This document shows positions 25,529 through 34,352 of a DNA stretch of 64,000 nucleotides, piece after piece. The number at the start of each line of letters is the position of its first letter. Position 1 is the stretch's first letter. The notes beneath the pieces were generated by a model. That model was given only the letters and a program-made list of their open reading frames with translations, was not told where the DNA came from and searched no databases. The DNA is from Planctomycetota bacterium (GTDB lineage: Bacteria > Planctomycetota > Phycisphaerae > Phycisphaerales > UBA1924): assembly GCA_017303555.1 (NCBI GenBank), contig JAFLCN010000017.1, forward strand, positions 23,992 to 87,991, given 5' to 3'. A program made the position numbers and the translations under genes.

Positions 25529-26875
25529 ATGCCACCTATCGCCCCGACGTCGGGGTTGAATCGAGACATCGCGCTGCTGTGCGCCGGAGCGATCGCCACC
25601 GGCGTTGTCGCGTGGCTCGGCCTTCCGGGCTGGGTGGCGCTCGCGCTGGGCACCGTCACGCTGGGCTTTGCAGTCGCATCGCTCCGATCGCACGCGGGGT
25701 TACAAGCATCGGGGCCCGACATTCACCCTGCCGCCGGGAACTCCGCGGAACGCGAGGTTCGCGCCGTCCCTGCCCGCGATCACGCATCGGACCTGCATCG
25801 GGCCGCGGATGCGAGCGACGATCTCATACTGGTGTTCTCCGCGGCAGGACCGGTGGCCTCGGCGAACATCGCGGCGAACGATTTTTTCGGCGCCGGGGGC
25901 ATCGGCGTGGTCGGTCGCTCGCTCGAAGATCTTTTTCCGCAAGCCGAGATCCACGAGATCCACGGGTCGGCCCGTGCCGGCCAGAAGAAGGAAGCCGAAG
26001 TCGCCATCACCGGGCGCGATTCTCGCCGCATCTTTCGGGCAACCTGTTCGCCCCTTCCGTCACCGGATGGGCAGGCGGCCTCCCCGGTGCTCTTGCGGCT
26101 GCGCGACGTGACGGCGGTCCAGTCGGCCTTGCGACTGGGAGGAGACTTTGTCGCCAGCGTCAGTCATGAACTGCGCACCCCGCTCGCGTCCATCAAGGCG
26201 GCGCTCGAGACATTGGAGCAATCCGTCCACGACGATCCGGAGATGACGCACAAGCTCCTGAAGATGATCGACACCAACGTCGATCGGCTCGAAGCGCTGA
26301 CGGCCGACGTGCTCCGGCTTTCGCAGCTCGAATCCTCGGGCCAGGCGCCGGATCTGAGCGAGATCGATGTCGCACCCGCGCTCGAATCCATCGGCGTGCT
26401 GCTCGATCCTCTCTTTTCTGAGCGGAGACTCCGGCTCGAAATCGCGATCGAACCGGAGCTGGTAACGATCCGGACCGATCCGAGGCTCTTCGAGTTGATC
26501 TTCAAGAACCTGATCGAGAACGCCGGCAAGTTCGCGTTCGAGAACACCGCAATCACCGTCACGGCCGGAAAGGGGCATTCGCCCGAAACTTCGGTCTGGC
26601 GGGTGACCGACCGGGGGGTGGGCATTCCGATCCATCACCAGCCCCGGGTCTTTGATCGCTTCTATCAAATAGATAGCGCACGGACCGGCGCGCCCAAACG
26701 CCGCGGCACGGGGCTGGGCCTCGCCATCGTCCAGAACGCTGTCCGCGCGCTCGGCGGCGGCATCCGCGTTGAATCCATCTGGCAGCAGGGAACGACGATG
26801 ATCGTCGAATTGCCGATGACCCGAGCGGCTAGTTCCCCCAACCCCCCCAGCTTGCCGGAAGCGGCTTCGTCGTGA
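25529..26875 (+). CDS. PhoR-like sensor histidine kinase
   Basis: Membrane-bound kinase of 448 residues, partner of the preceding regulator. Two hydrophobic helices lie at the N-terminus (DIALLCAGAIATGVVAWLGL and GWVALALGTVTLGFAVASL) with almost no periplasmic loop, as in PhoR. A PAS domain follows (about residues 95-205), then HisKA with phospho-His in SVSHELRTPLAS, and an ATPase domain with N box LIENAGKFAF, G1 DRGVGIP and G2 GTGLGLAIV. The frame is open to 25454 inside the regulator gene. Its 3' end overlaps the convergent lipoprotein gene by 47 bp. Confidence 0.92.
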   Translation: MPPIAPTSGLNRDIALLCAGAIATGVVAWLGLPGWVALALGTVTLGFAVASLRSHAGLQASGPDIHPAAGNSAEREVRAVPARDHASDLHRAADASDDLILVFSAAGPVASANIAANDFFGAGGIGVVGRSLEDLFPQAEIHEIHGSARAGQKKEAEVAITGRDSRRIFRATCSPLPSPDGQAASPVLLRLRDVTAVQSALRLGGDFVASVSHELRTPLASIKAALETLEQSVHDDPEMTHKLLKMIDTNVDRLEALTADVLRLSQLESSGQAPDLSEIDVAPALESIGVLLDPLFSERRLRLEIAIEPELVTIRTDPRLFELIFKNLIENAGKFAFENTAITVTAGKGHSPETSVWRVTDRGVGIPIHHQPRVFDRFYQIDSARTGAPKRRGTGLGLAIVQNAVRALGGGIRVESIWQQGTTMIVELPMTRAASSPNPPSLPEAASS

Positions 26876-27314
26876 ACGGCCCGACAAGGTCCCCCAGACG
26901 TGTCCGGATGTCGTCGATCAGCTCCTGCTCGCGCTTCGAATCTCCGAACCGCCCGACCTTCACCTCGATGCTCATCGCGATCGGTCCTTCCTGACTCAGC
27001 CGAACCGAATGATCGGGCGGGAATGAGCGGGTCACATTCACAGTCACCTGCTCGCTTTTCACGGTCAGCAGTTCGAATCGGAGCGTGGTTTCGTCGGGCT
27101 TGGATTCGGACTCGACCACCATCGCGCGATGCTGGGCCGCGGCGAGCACGGCGGCGTTCACATCGATCCAGTCGCCGGTCGCCATGGACGATGTGCCCTC
27201 AATGGTGAAAAGACCGCCCCCGGACCCGCCGGAAGAGGCGCACCCACCAACCGAACCGAGAAAAAGTCCGATAACTACTGCTACAACGAAGTGTTTCGGA
27301 TTGATGCGGTGCAT
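26829..27314 (-). CDS. Hypothetical lipoprotein
   Basis: A 161-residue protein with a lipoprotein signal (VVAVVIGLFLGSVGGCASSG; lipidated Cys near 25) and a Gly/Ser linker. The rest is a small alpha/beta domain of about 120 residues that I do not recognise; it ends WGGWGN. No cysteines after the lipobox. Its last 47 bp overlap, antisense, the end of the histidine kinase gene. It is divergent from phoH. Confidence 0.75.
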   Translation of the reverse strand: MHRINPKHFVVAVVIGLFLGSVGGCASSGGSGGGLFTIEGTSSMATGDWIDVNAAVLAAAQHRAMVVESESKPDETTLRFELLTVKSEQVTVNVTRSFPPDHSVRLSQEGPIAMSIEVKVGRFGDSKREQELIDDIRTRLGDLVGPFTTKPLPASWGGWGN

Positions 27315-27468
27315 AAGGACTTCCGATGGTGAGGTGGAGGGATCCGGGCGCGGCGTGAAGGTGGCCTCACAAGGCGGTCGATCGCCGGCCCGTAGACTTT
27401 ACCGGCCGGAGCGGGCCTTTGCCTCTCCGCCCCATGCCGCCCGATTCCAATTTTGGATAGACCACGAC

Positions 27469-28509
27469 TTGCCCCAGACTGATCGAATCGAGGTTTCCGT
27501 TCGAGTCCCCACCGGCGCCCGGCGTGTGGGTGTGGTCGGCTCGTCGGAACGGAACCTGAAGATGATCCGCGAGGCGCTCGGCGTCAATATCACGTCGAGA
27601 GATTCGACGGTGTATCTCCGGGGAGATCGGACGCCGGTGCTGATCGCCAAGCGGGTGCTCGAGCGGCTCGGCGAGGCGACCGACGAGAACGCGGCACTCA
27701 GCCGCCAGCAGGTGCTCAATCTGATCTCCGACGAGACGGTTGCCGAGGGCAAACGGAGCGGACCGAGCGAGCTGGTGGATGATCCGAACGTTTCGGGTCC
27801 GGCTTTGGACGAATGGGATGGGCGGTTGGCGGTGTTTTCCGCGGGCAGGCCGGTTCGTCCGAAGACGGGGAACCAGCAGGCGTACATCGAGTCGATCCGC
27901 GACCACGACCTGGTTTTTTGCGTCGGGCCGGCGGGCACGGGCAAGACCTACCTGGCGGTCGCGGCGGCGGTGCATCTCTTGAAGACCGACCGCTGCCGCA
28001 AGCTGATCCTGGTGCGTCCGGCGGTTGAGGCGGGCGAAAAGCTGGGTTACCTGCCGGGCGATTTGCAGGCGAAGGTGAACCCGTACCTGCGGCCGCTGCT
28101 GGATGCGCTGCACGACATGATGGACTTCGGCACGATCCAGCGCTTCATGGCGAGCGATGTGATCGAGGTAGTTCCGCTGGCGTACATGCGTGGTCGGACG
28201 CTGAACAACGCGGTGATCATCCTGGATGAAGCCCAGAATACGACCAGGGGCCAGATGAAGATGTTCCTGACCCGGCTGGGGCACGGGAGCAAGATGATCG
28301 TGACGGGCGACACGACGCAGATCGACCTGCCCGACCCGCGTGAGAGCGGGCTGATCGACGCGGCACGGCGTCTCACGCGCACACCCGGGATCGGATTCTC
28401 GCAGTTGACAACGGTGGACGTGGTGCGCCACCCGATCGTGCAGCGGATCATCGAGGCGTACGGCGAGGATGATGCCCGAAGCGCCGGGCCGAACGGGGAG
28501 CACGCCTGA
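27469..28509 (+). CDS. PhoH-like ATPase
   Basis: Cytoplasmic PhoH/YbeZ family P-loop protein (346 residues). The N-terminal KH-like part (RRVGVVGSSERNLKMIREALG) precedes a conserved linker, then Walker A GPAGTGKTYLA, RPAVEAGEKLGYLPGD, Walker B VIILDEAQN, and the sensor TGDTTQIDLP. The TTG at 27469 (LPQTDRIEV) is taken as start because it fits family length; upstream in-frame sequence is unrelated. The stop overlaps the next start by one base (TGATG). Known of the family: it works with the YbeY RNase and ribosome maturation, but ybeY is not found downstream here. Confidence 0.9.
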   Translation: MPQTDRIEVSVRVPTGARRVGVVGSSERNLKMIREALGVNITSRDSTVYLRGDRTPVLIAKRVLERLGEATDENAALSRQQVLNLISDETVAEGKRSGPSELVDDPNVSGPALDEWDGRLAVFSAGRPVRPKTGNQQAYIESIRDHDLVFCVGPAGTGKTYLAVAAAVHLLKTDRCRKLILVRPAVEAGEKLGYLPGDLQAKVNPYLRPLLDALHDMMDFGTIQRFMASDVIEVVPLAYMRGRTLNNAVIILDEAQNTTRGQMKMFLTRLGHGSKMIVTGDTTQIDLPDPRESGLIDAARRLTRTPGIGFSQLTTVDVVRHPIVQRIIEAYGEDDARSAGPNGEHA

Positions 28510-30878
28510 TGGCGCAGGACAACGGCAAACCCGCTTCGCGCGCGGAGATGATCCGGCAGCGGCATCGGGCATCGTCGCGTTGGCTGGACGCGATCGGCTC
28601 GACGCTTTCTCCGCTGTTTGCGACGCCGCGGATCACGCACGCGATCCTGGTCGCGATCTGTTTCGTGGTCATCGCGACGGCGCTGGCGGTGTGGGCGCGT
28701 CGGCAGCCGATGGTGGCCGTCGATCGCGTGATGATCGACACGAGGCTGGTGCGGGTGCCCCTGGCGCTCGAAGACTTGGAAGCAACCAAGACCGCGAAGG
28801 AAGCGGCGCGCCAGCGGACGCCCCGCATCTTCGCGGCGGACATCACGGCGCTGCAGGAGCTCAAGAGTTCGCTCGAGAATCTGCCCAGGACGCTGGCCCG
28901 CGTGCAGACGCTCGACCAGGTCGAGCCTGGGATCCGCGAGCAGTTCGGGCTGACGGCCGAAACGCTCGCGGCGGTCAAGAACGAGGCGACGAACGGCGAA
29001 CCCTCGTCGCAGTGGCTCGCGATGGTGAGCGAACTGATGAACGGGCTGCGGGCGATGCCGCTGCTGGATGCCGCGACGTGGCAGCGTGCGACGCAGGAGG
29101 GTTTGCACACGCAGATCACGCTGACCTTCGAGGAGCCGGGCTCGAAGGGCCCGGCGATGGTCGAGGGCGTTTCCCGGCGCGAGGTGATGGATCTGGCGGA
29201 CAAGAACAGCCTGCGCCAGAACATGATGTCGCTGGCGCGTGAGGCGGGCTTCTCGCCCGCGCTGCGCCAGGTGATCGTGGAGCGGATTGCGCACTTCAAT
29301 CGGCCGACGTTCCGGTTTGATGCGAACGCGACGGCGCTCGCGCAGGATGCGGCCGCCAATGCCGTGAGCGCTGTCGTGACGGAGAGCCCCAAGGGGCAGG
29401 TGATCTTCCGGCGGGGCGACCAGCTCAAGGAATCGGAACTGTCTCTGTACAAGGCCGAGATGGCGGCGTTCCAGCGTGACACGGAGAAATGGCGTGTCTG
29501 GCTGCGGGACGGCGCGATCGCGGTCATTATCACCGGCATCACGCTGGCGATGATCGCGTACACGGCGCTCTTCGCGCAGAGGCTCCGCCGGAGCAGCGGG
29601 CGGATCATGGGCGTGTGCGTGCTGCTGGCCGGCGCGATGGCGACGGCGGTCATCGGGACGGCACTCCGGCCGGAACTCGCATCGACGCTGACGGTTCTGC
29701 CGACGCTGCTGGTCGTGATCGTTCTCTGCATCGCGTACGACCAGCGGATCGCGCTGGCGTTCGGCGTTCTGCACGGGCTGCTGGTCTGCCTCGCGCTCAG
29801 CCAGAGCAGCGGCTCGTACGCCGTGATCATGCTCGGCGTCTGCTGCGCGGTGTTCATGCTGAAGGATCTGCGCGACCGGGCGACCGTGATCCGGATGTCG
29901 CTGGTGACGGGGCTTGCCGTCGGCGCCGCGACCGCGCTGGTCGGCTTCATCGAGCGGCCGTTGAATCCGACGGGGAGCAACTCGACGGTCGCGATCTGGC
30001 AGATCGTCTGGGACGCGATCACGGCGGGCGTCGGCACGGTGGCGCTGGGCGGTTCGCTGCTGTTCTTCCTCCCGTGGATCGAGCGCGCCTTCGACGTGAC
30101 CACCGGCATGACGCTGATCGAGCTGCGCGACCCCAAGCATCCGCTGCTCCGCGACATGCAGATGCGGGCGCCGGGAACGTACAGCCACAGCCTCGCGGTC
30201 GCGAACCTCGCGGAGTCTGCCGCGGATTCGATCGGCGCGAACGGGCTGCTCGCGTACGTGGGCTCGCTCTACCACGACATCGGGAAGATGAACAAGCCCG
30301 AGTACTTCGTGGAGAACCAGGGGGGCGGGCCGAACAAGCACGACAAGCTCACCCCGGCCATGAGTCTGCTCGTCGTCGTCGGCCACGTGAAGGACGGCAT
30401 GGAGATGGCGCGGGCGTTCCGAATCCCGCGTTCGATCCAGCACTTCATCGAGAGCCACCACGGGACAACGCTGGTTGAGTTCTTCTACCACCGCGCCCGC
30501 AAGCGTGCGCTCGACCAGGCGAGCCGCGACGGGGCGGACGAGCAGGATGTGCACGTTCCCGACGAGATCGAGTATCGCTACCCGGGCCCCAAGCCCCAGA
30601 CGCGCGAGGCGGCGATCCTCATGATCTGCGACGCGGTCGAGAGCGCGGCCCGCGCCCTCTCCGACCCGACGCCGGCGCGCCTCGAGGCGCTGGTCAACAC
30701 CATCGTGAACAAGCGCCTGCTGGACGGCCAGTTCGAGGACTGCGAGATCACGCTGCGCGATCTCTCACGCATCGCCGAAAGCGTCGCGCGGACGCTGGCG
30801 GGCATCCACCACAGCCGGATTGATTATCCGGAGCCGGCGGCGGTGGAGCCGAAGACGGGAGCGATCAAGGCAGTTTGA
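28509..30878 (+). CDS. PgpH/YqfF-type HD phosphohydrolase
   Basis: Membrane protein of 789 residues of the 7TM-HD family, which includes cyclic-di-AMP phosphodiesterase PgpH. Layout: one N-terminal helix (about 35-55), a large extracytoplasmic 7TMR-HDED domain, a cluster of seven helices (about 330-530) and a C-terminal HD domain with YSHSLAVANLAE, LYHDIGKMNKPEYFVENQ and FIESHHGTT, which supply the metal ligands. Translationally coupled to phoH, as in many bacteria. Whether this organism makes c-di-AMP cannot be judged from the window. Confidence 0.93.
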   Translation: MAQDNGKPASRAEMIRQRHRASSRWLDAIGSTLSPLFATPRITHAILVAICFVVIATALAVWARRQPMVAVDRVMIDTRLVRVPLALEDLEATKTAKEAARQRTPRIFAADITALQELKSSLENLPRTLARVQTLDQVEPGIREQFGLTAETLAAVKNEATNGEPSSQWLAMVSELMNGLRAMPLLDAATWQRATQEGLHTQITLTFEEPGSKGPAMVEGVSRREVMDLADKNSLRQNMMSLAREAGFSPALRQVIVERIAHFNRPTFRFDANATALAQDAAANAVSAVVTESPKGQVIFRRGDQLKESELSLYKAEMAAFQRDTEKWRVWLRDGAIAVIITGITLAMIAYTALFAQRLRRSSGRIMGVCVLLAGAMATAVIGTALRPELASTLTVLPTLLVVIVLCIAYDQRIALAFGVLHGLLVCLALSQSSGSYAVIMLGVCCAVFMLKDLRDRATVIRMSLVTGLAVGAATALVGFIERPLNPTGSNSTVAIWQIVWDAITAGVGTVALGGSLLFFLPWIERAFDVTTGMTLIELRDPKHPLLRDMQMRAPGTYSHSLAVANLAESAADSIGANGLLAYVGSLYHDIGKMNKPEYFVENQGGGPNKHDKLTPAMSLLVVVGHVKDGMEMARAFRIPRSIQHFIESHHGTTLVEFFYHRARKRALDQASRDGADEQDVHVPDEIEYRYPGPKPQTREAAILMICDAVESAARALSDPTPARLEALVNTIVNKRLLDGQFEDCEITLRDLSRIAESVARTLAGIHHSRIDYPEPAAVEPKTGAIKAV

Positions 30879-30940
30879 TTTCTCGTGTTCGGGGACGATC
30901 TTGCAGAACCTGTGCTAAGATCGGATCGAAGATCTCTAGA

Positions 30941-31001
30941 ACTACCCCTACGCCTCGGCGTAGGCCGCGAAGCCGCTCTCACGGGCGGCTTCTGCTATTT
31001 T
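30941..31001 (+). promoter_or_regulatory. Structured leader before the NYN gene, two hairpins
   Basis: Hairpin 1 pairs CCTACGC with GCGTAGG around a 4-base loop (30947-30964). Four bases later hairpin 2 pairs GAAGCCGCT with GGCGGCTTC around CTCACG (30969-30992), followed by TGCTATTTTG. A small third pairing, CTGCT with AGCAG (30992-31008), would take up the first base of the GTG start. Hairpin 2 plus its U-rich tail could simply end the phoH-pgpH transcript, or act as an attenuator. Confidence 0.6.
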
Positions 31002-31007
31002 GAAGCA

Positions 31008-31628
31008 GTGAGAACCTCAGTCTACGTCGATGGCTTCAATCTTTACTTTGGCGCGGTCCGAGACACTCCGCGCAAGTGGCTCGACATTCCAGCCATGTGC
31101 CGGATGCTGCTTCCCGAACACGAGATCGTGCGAATCCGTTATTTCACCGCAATTGTGAGCGCCCGCGAATCCGGTGATCAGTCTCCGGTCAATCAATCGA
31201 TGTACCTGCGAGCGTTGCGAACCTGTCCGATTCTCACCGTCCACCTGGGGCATTTTTTGACGCACGTGAAGCGGCTCCCTCTCGTGAAACCGATCGGTGA
31301 CCAAGCGTTCGCGAAAGTGCTGAAAACCGAGGAAAAAGGCTCGGACGTCAATCTCGCGTCGTACCTGCTGCGTGACGGGTTTCGAGATGAGTACGAGGCT
31401 GCGGTTTTGATTACCAACGACTCCGACTTGCTCGAGCCGGTCAAGATCGTCAAGCATGAGCTGGCACGCACGGTCGGGATTCTCTGCCCGCACAAGCATC
31501 CTTCGAAACAGCTTCTTGCGCACGCTGATTTCATGAAGCAGATACGACGCGGGGTGCTGGATCTCTGCCAGTATCCACCGGTGCTAACAGACTCCAAGGG
31601 CTCATTTCATAAACCCGAAGGTTGGTGA
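31008..31628 (+). CDS. NYN-domain (PIN-like) ribonuclease
   Basis: A 206-residue single-domain NYN protein, a PIN-fold Mg2+-dependent nuclease expected to act on RNA. GTG start puts the first strand at the N-terminus: RTSVYVDGFNLYFGAV with the first acidic residue. Others lie in EEKGSDVNLASYLL and AVLITNDSDLLEPV, and the last helix carries LLAHADF. From memory, closely similar stand-alone proteins (YVDGFNLYxGA... KWLD) occur in scattered phyla, which suggests horizontal spread. It stands where ybeY often follows phoH and pgpH. Overlaps nothing; the pseudogene next to it abuts its stop. Target unknown. Confidence 0.88.
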   Translation: MRTSVYVDGFNLYFGAVRDTPRKWLDIPAMCRMLLPEHEIVRIRYFTAIVSARESGDQSPVNQSMYLRALRTCPILTVHLGHFLTHVKRLPLVKPIGDQAFAKVLKTEEKGSDVNLASYLLRDGFRDEYEAAVLITNDSDLLEPVKIVKHELARTVGILCPHKHPSKQLLAHADFMKQIRRGVLDLCQYPPVLTDSKGSFHKPEGW

Positions 31629-31890
31629 CTACCAAGCGTGCACTTCCGACACCCGTCGCCAATCCCCAATGGCCTTCACGGCGATCTTTTCAATCGCACC
31701 CGCTCCGCATCCGGATGATGCGTACTGAACCGCACACCAAACTTCCGCATCAATCGGGCCGCGTGCTTCTCGCTCCACGTTCGAGCGCCGTCGGCTGAAG
31801 TCTCCGGCGGGCCCGAGAGCATCGAGCCGTTCACAGCAACCGGCAACGTGAAATGCTGAACCGGCACCGCGCGAGGCTTTTCCCTCGCCG
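31629..31890 (-). pseudogene. Decayed copy of the 3' end of dus
   Basis: Reading on the minus strand gives a fragment homologous to the last ~85 residues of the Dus protein encoded at 32871: TWSEKHAARLMRKFGVRFS is shared exactly, preceded by VAVNG(S/T)M. After HHPDAERV the frame breaks near 31695; in the next frame IEKIAVKAIGDWRRVSE aligns with Dus IVRVGDLDDWNRVLS and ends at a TAG (31629). No start codon or N-terminal domain is left. It begins just past the DUF481 stop and abuts the NYN stop. Confidence 0.8.
31724..31780. repeat. 57-bp direct repeat, copy 1 (in the dus fragment)
   Basis: Identical base for base to 33027-33083 inside dus, same orientation, 1,303 bp apart. Sequence on either side is related but only about two-thirds identical. 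The two copies bracket the whole DUF481 gene. Confidence 0.9.
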
Positions 31891-31901
31891 CGACCACCCT
31901 T

Positions 31902-32813
31902 TCAGAACTTCCACCCGAGCAGAACAAAGTAGTCGATGTCGTTCGGGTTGCTGTTCGGGCCCGGGTTCGAGTCGTAGCGGTCTTCGAAACCGATGTGCAG
32001 GTTCAGCCCCAGCTCCGGATCGACCACGATCTTCAACCCGCCCCTTGAATTCACGCGAAACTCGCCCGAGGTCGAGATGTCGGGCAGGAAGTCCACACCC
32101 GCGTAGATGCTGGTGCGCTCCGTGAGCTTGTGCTCGAGAGTCGCGCCGAACAGGCCTTCGGGCGTCCAGTTCTCGTCCGCTCCTCCCCACCTCCGGTTCG
32201 CACCGGCACCGACGCGCCCAACGAGCTTGGTTTCCTTCGAATCCACGAAGGCGTAGCCCACGCCGGCGTTGAGCGTGAGCCGCTGGCGCCAGTCCTGAAA
32301 ATCGTCGTACTCGTACGTTCCCGCGATGAACATCGACCAGCGTGAGGTTTTGGAAAACCTCTGCACGTGGCGTCCGTCGGCAACAAAGCGATTCGCGTTC
32401 ACGTCGCCCTCATCGGCCGAACGCCGATACGTGAGACGGAGCATCGAGTCCGCGAGCCCGACCTTGCGGTTCAAATCCATCGCCGCCCGCATGTTGAAGT
32501 TCTCGGTGTTGCCGTCGGAACCGCTCAACCCAAGCTCGACCGCGCCGCTCCATCCTTCGGGCAGCCCGAGCGGATTCGGTTTCTGCTTCTGAGGCAATTC
32601 ACCGGAGCGTTCTTCGGCGGGCGCAACACTCTTCGTCGCCGGAGCACTCTCGGCGAGCGGAGCAACCTCGGCGATTGCCGCCTCTTCCGCAAGCGGCCCG
32701 AAGACTTCCGGCTGAACCGGCTGCGGACCGAACGAGCCCGGATCGGCGAGAACGCTCGCCGCGAACAGCGTCGAAGCAATGGCCAAAGCGACACCGCGGG
32801 TGGGTGTTCTCAT
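31902..32813 (-). CDS. DUF481 family outer-membrane protein
   Basis: A 303-residue exported protein. Signal peptide MRTPTRGVALAIASTLFAAS, then an Ala/Glu/Pro-rich linker (about 25-85), then a barrel domain of DUF481 (YdiY-like) type starting GWSGAVELGLSGSDGNTENFN. It shows regularly spaced amphipathic strands (LRLTYRRSADEGDVNANRF, SMFIAGTYEYDDFQDW) and ends in Phe (YFVLLGWKF), the outer-membrane insertion signal. A GTG one codon upstream is an alternative start. It is bracketed by homologous dus 3' sequences, so it may have arrived by, or been captured in, a duplication event. Confidence 0.85.
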   Translation of the reverse strand: MRTPTRGVALAIASTLFAASVLADPGSFGPQPVQPEVFGPLAEEAAIAEVAPLAESAPATKSVAPAEERSGELPQKQKPNPLGLPEGWSGAVELGLSGSDGNTENFNMRAAMDLNRKVGLADSMLRLTYRRSADEGDVNANRFVADGRHVQRFSKTSRWSMFIAGTYEYDDFQDWRQRLTLNAGVGYAFVDSKETKLVGRVGAGANRRWGGADENWTPEGLFGATLEHKLTERTSIYAGVDFLPDISTSGEFRVNSRGGLKIVVDPELGLNLHIGFEDRYDSNPGPNSNPNDIDYFVLLGWKF

Positions 32814-32870
32814 CACGAATCTCCGGCTTTGCTCACTCCGGCCTCGAGGAGCCGATGCGAAGGGTGGCCA

Positions 32871-34352
32871 CTATCTGGGCGACACGCCTCCGACCTCGAC
32901 GGGAGCAGTTGCCGCGGCACCGGCGCCCCGCTCGCCGTAGTAGTCGGACAATACGCGATTCCAGTCGTCAAGATCGCCGACACGGACAATTCTCTTGTGA
33001 ACTTCATCCCGTTGAGGATGATGCACACTGAACCGCACACCAAACTTCCGCATCAATCGGGCCGCGTGCTTCTCGCTCCACGTCGGCGTGCCATCACTCG
33101 ACGATTTTGGCAGCCCCGGCCTCATCGTTCCGTTCACCGCAACCAGCAACCTGAAGTGGTCGTCCAGCACCGCCCGCTGCTCCGCGATTGTCGGCGGACG
33201 CGAAGGCTCCCCACGCATGAGCGCACGGGCCTGCGCGAAGATCCACGGATTCCCGATGCAGCCCCGCGCCACGCTCACGGCGCTCACGCCCCCGTATTTC
33301 ATCATCAGGAAAATATCTTCGGCTTTCCACACATCGCCCGAGCCGAAGAAAATCTTCTCCGGGTGCCTCGCGCGCAGCTCTCGAAAGAATGTCCAGCGGC
33401 TCGGGCCGACGTACCGCTGCTCGACCGTCCGCGCGTGTACCGTGGCCCACGCGTAGCCGATGTCGTACGCCGCGGCAAAGATGCGCTCGAAGTTCTCCGC
33501 CATCTCCGGCGTGTCATCAAACGCCCGGCGCAGTTTCACGGCGCACGGAATCTCCTTCGGAACAGCTTCGCGCACGGCCTCCAGAATCCGGATTGCGCCC
33601 TCCGGCTCCGCCAGCCAGTGCCCGCCCCGCGCCTTGCTCTTGATTTTCTTCACGGGGCAAGCGAGATTGACATCGATGACTTCGAACGAGGCGAATCGCT
33701 GGGGCGGAACCAGCGGCCCGGATGCGCCGGCCTTCTTGCCGCCCACGCTCAGCCCCCGTCCGACCTGGAATCCTCCGGGCAATCGCAGATGCTGCTCGGG
33801 ATCGGGGAACTTTCCGTCCTCGTACGCGAGTTCGCGGTACGCGCGATCGGAGCGCTGCCCCTGCTCGATCATCTTGACGGCCGATGCCGCCATCTCGCGC
33901 GGATCGCTCCCCATGATCTGGCCCGCGAGCGGATGGTCTTCGGCGCCGCCCGGGACGTTGTCGGCGATCTCGCCCAGATCGGCCTTGGCGAAGCCCCGGC
34001 CGCCCGCGAGCAGAGTGCGATCGAGCAGCGCCTCGGTCACGCAGAACGGGCAGCCGTGCCGCCGCGCGATGATGCGCATCGCGGCATCGCTGTAGCCGGC
34101 CAACCCGGCCTGAAAAAACGGCGCATCGAAACCGGGAACGAGCGCGGGAATACGCGGGTCGATGCCCTTGCCGCTGTGTGAACGTGCGATCTCGACCGCG
34201 GCGGCACGGGCATCAATGGATTCGATCCCCGGCGCAATCGCGGGCGACGGACCGGTCGCGTTGCCGCCACCTTCGCACGATGCGAGCGATTCCTCGCCGC
34301 CTTCGCAGGAAACGTCGTCCTCTCGCGGCAGGTTGTTCGGCAGACGACTCAC
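32871..34352 (-). CDS. tRNA-dihydrouridine synthase
   Basis: FMN-dependent reductase of tRNA uridines, 493 residues. Barrel blocks: FQAGLAGYSDAAMR, QIMGSDPREM, VIDVNLACPVKK with the catalytic Cys, KLRRAFDD, ATVHARTVEQRY and FFGSGDVWKAEDI, GVSAVSVARGCIGNPWIF. The first 75 residues and an insertion after YEDGKF (Gly/Pro-rich, to about 190) make it longer than typical 320-350-residue Dus proteins. The start overlaps the MOSC stop by 4 bp (ATGA). The C-terminal helical domain is the part duplicated at 31629. Subfamily (DusA/B/C) not assigned. Confidence 0.9.
   Translation of the reverse strand: MSRLPNNLPREDDVSCEGGEESLASCEGGGNATGPSPAIAPGIESIDARAAAVEIARSHSGKGIDPRIPALVPGFDAPFFQAGLAGYSDAAMRIIARRHGCPFCVTEALLDRTLLAGGRGFAKADLGEIADNVPGGAEDHPLAGQIMGSDPREMAASAVKMIEQGQRSDRAYRELAYEDGKFPDPEQHLRLPGGFQVGRGLSVGGKKAGASGPLVPPQRFASFEVIDVNLACPVKKIKSKARGGHWLAEPEGAIRILEAVREAVPKEIPCAVKLRRAFDDTPEMAENFERIFAAAYDIGYAWATVHARTVEQRYVGPSRWTFFRELRARHPEKIFFGSGDVWKAEDIFLMMKYGGVSAVSVARGCIGNPWIFAQARALMRGEPSRPPTIAEQRAVLDDHFRLLVAVNGTMRPGLPKSSSDGTPTWSEKHAARLMRKFGVRFSVHHPQRDEVHKRIVRVGDLDDWNRVLSDYYGERGAGAAATAPVEVGGVSPR
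33027..33083. repeat. 57-bp direct repeat, copy 2 (inside dus)
   Basis: Source or sister copy of 31724-31780; encodes TWSEKHAARLMRKFGVRF of the Dus C-terminal domain. Confidence 0.9.

Noticed and set aside
28047..30554. Very long minus-strand open frame (835 codons) opposite pgpH
   Set aside because: It is rich in Arg/His/Gln with no domain, lies fully antisense to a well-supported pgpH gene, and is expected in high-GC DNA where the complementary frame of GC-rich codons lacks stops.
31676..31927. Separate small gene on the minus strand (83 codons)
   Set aside because: It is the recognisable part of the dus pseudogene, with a frameshift and no own start or RBS.
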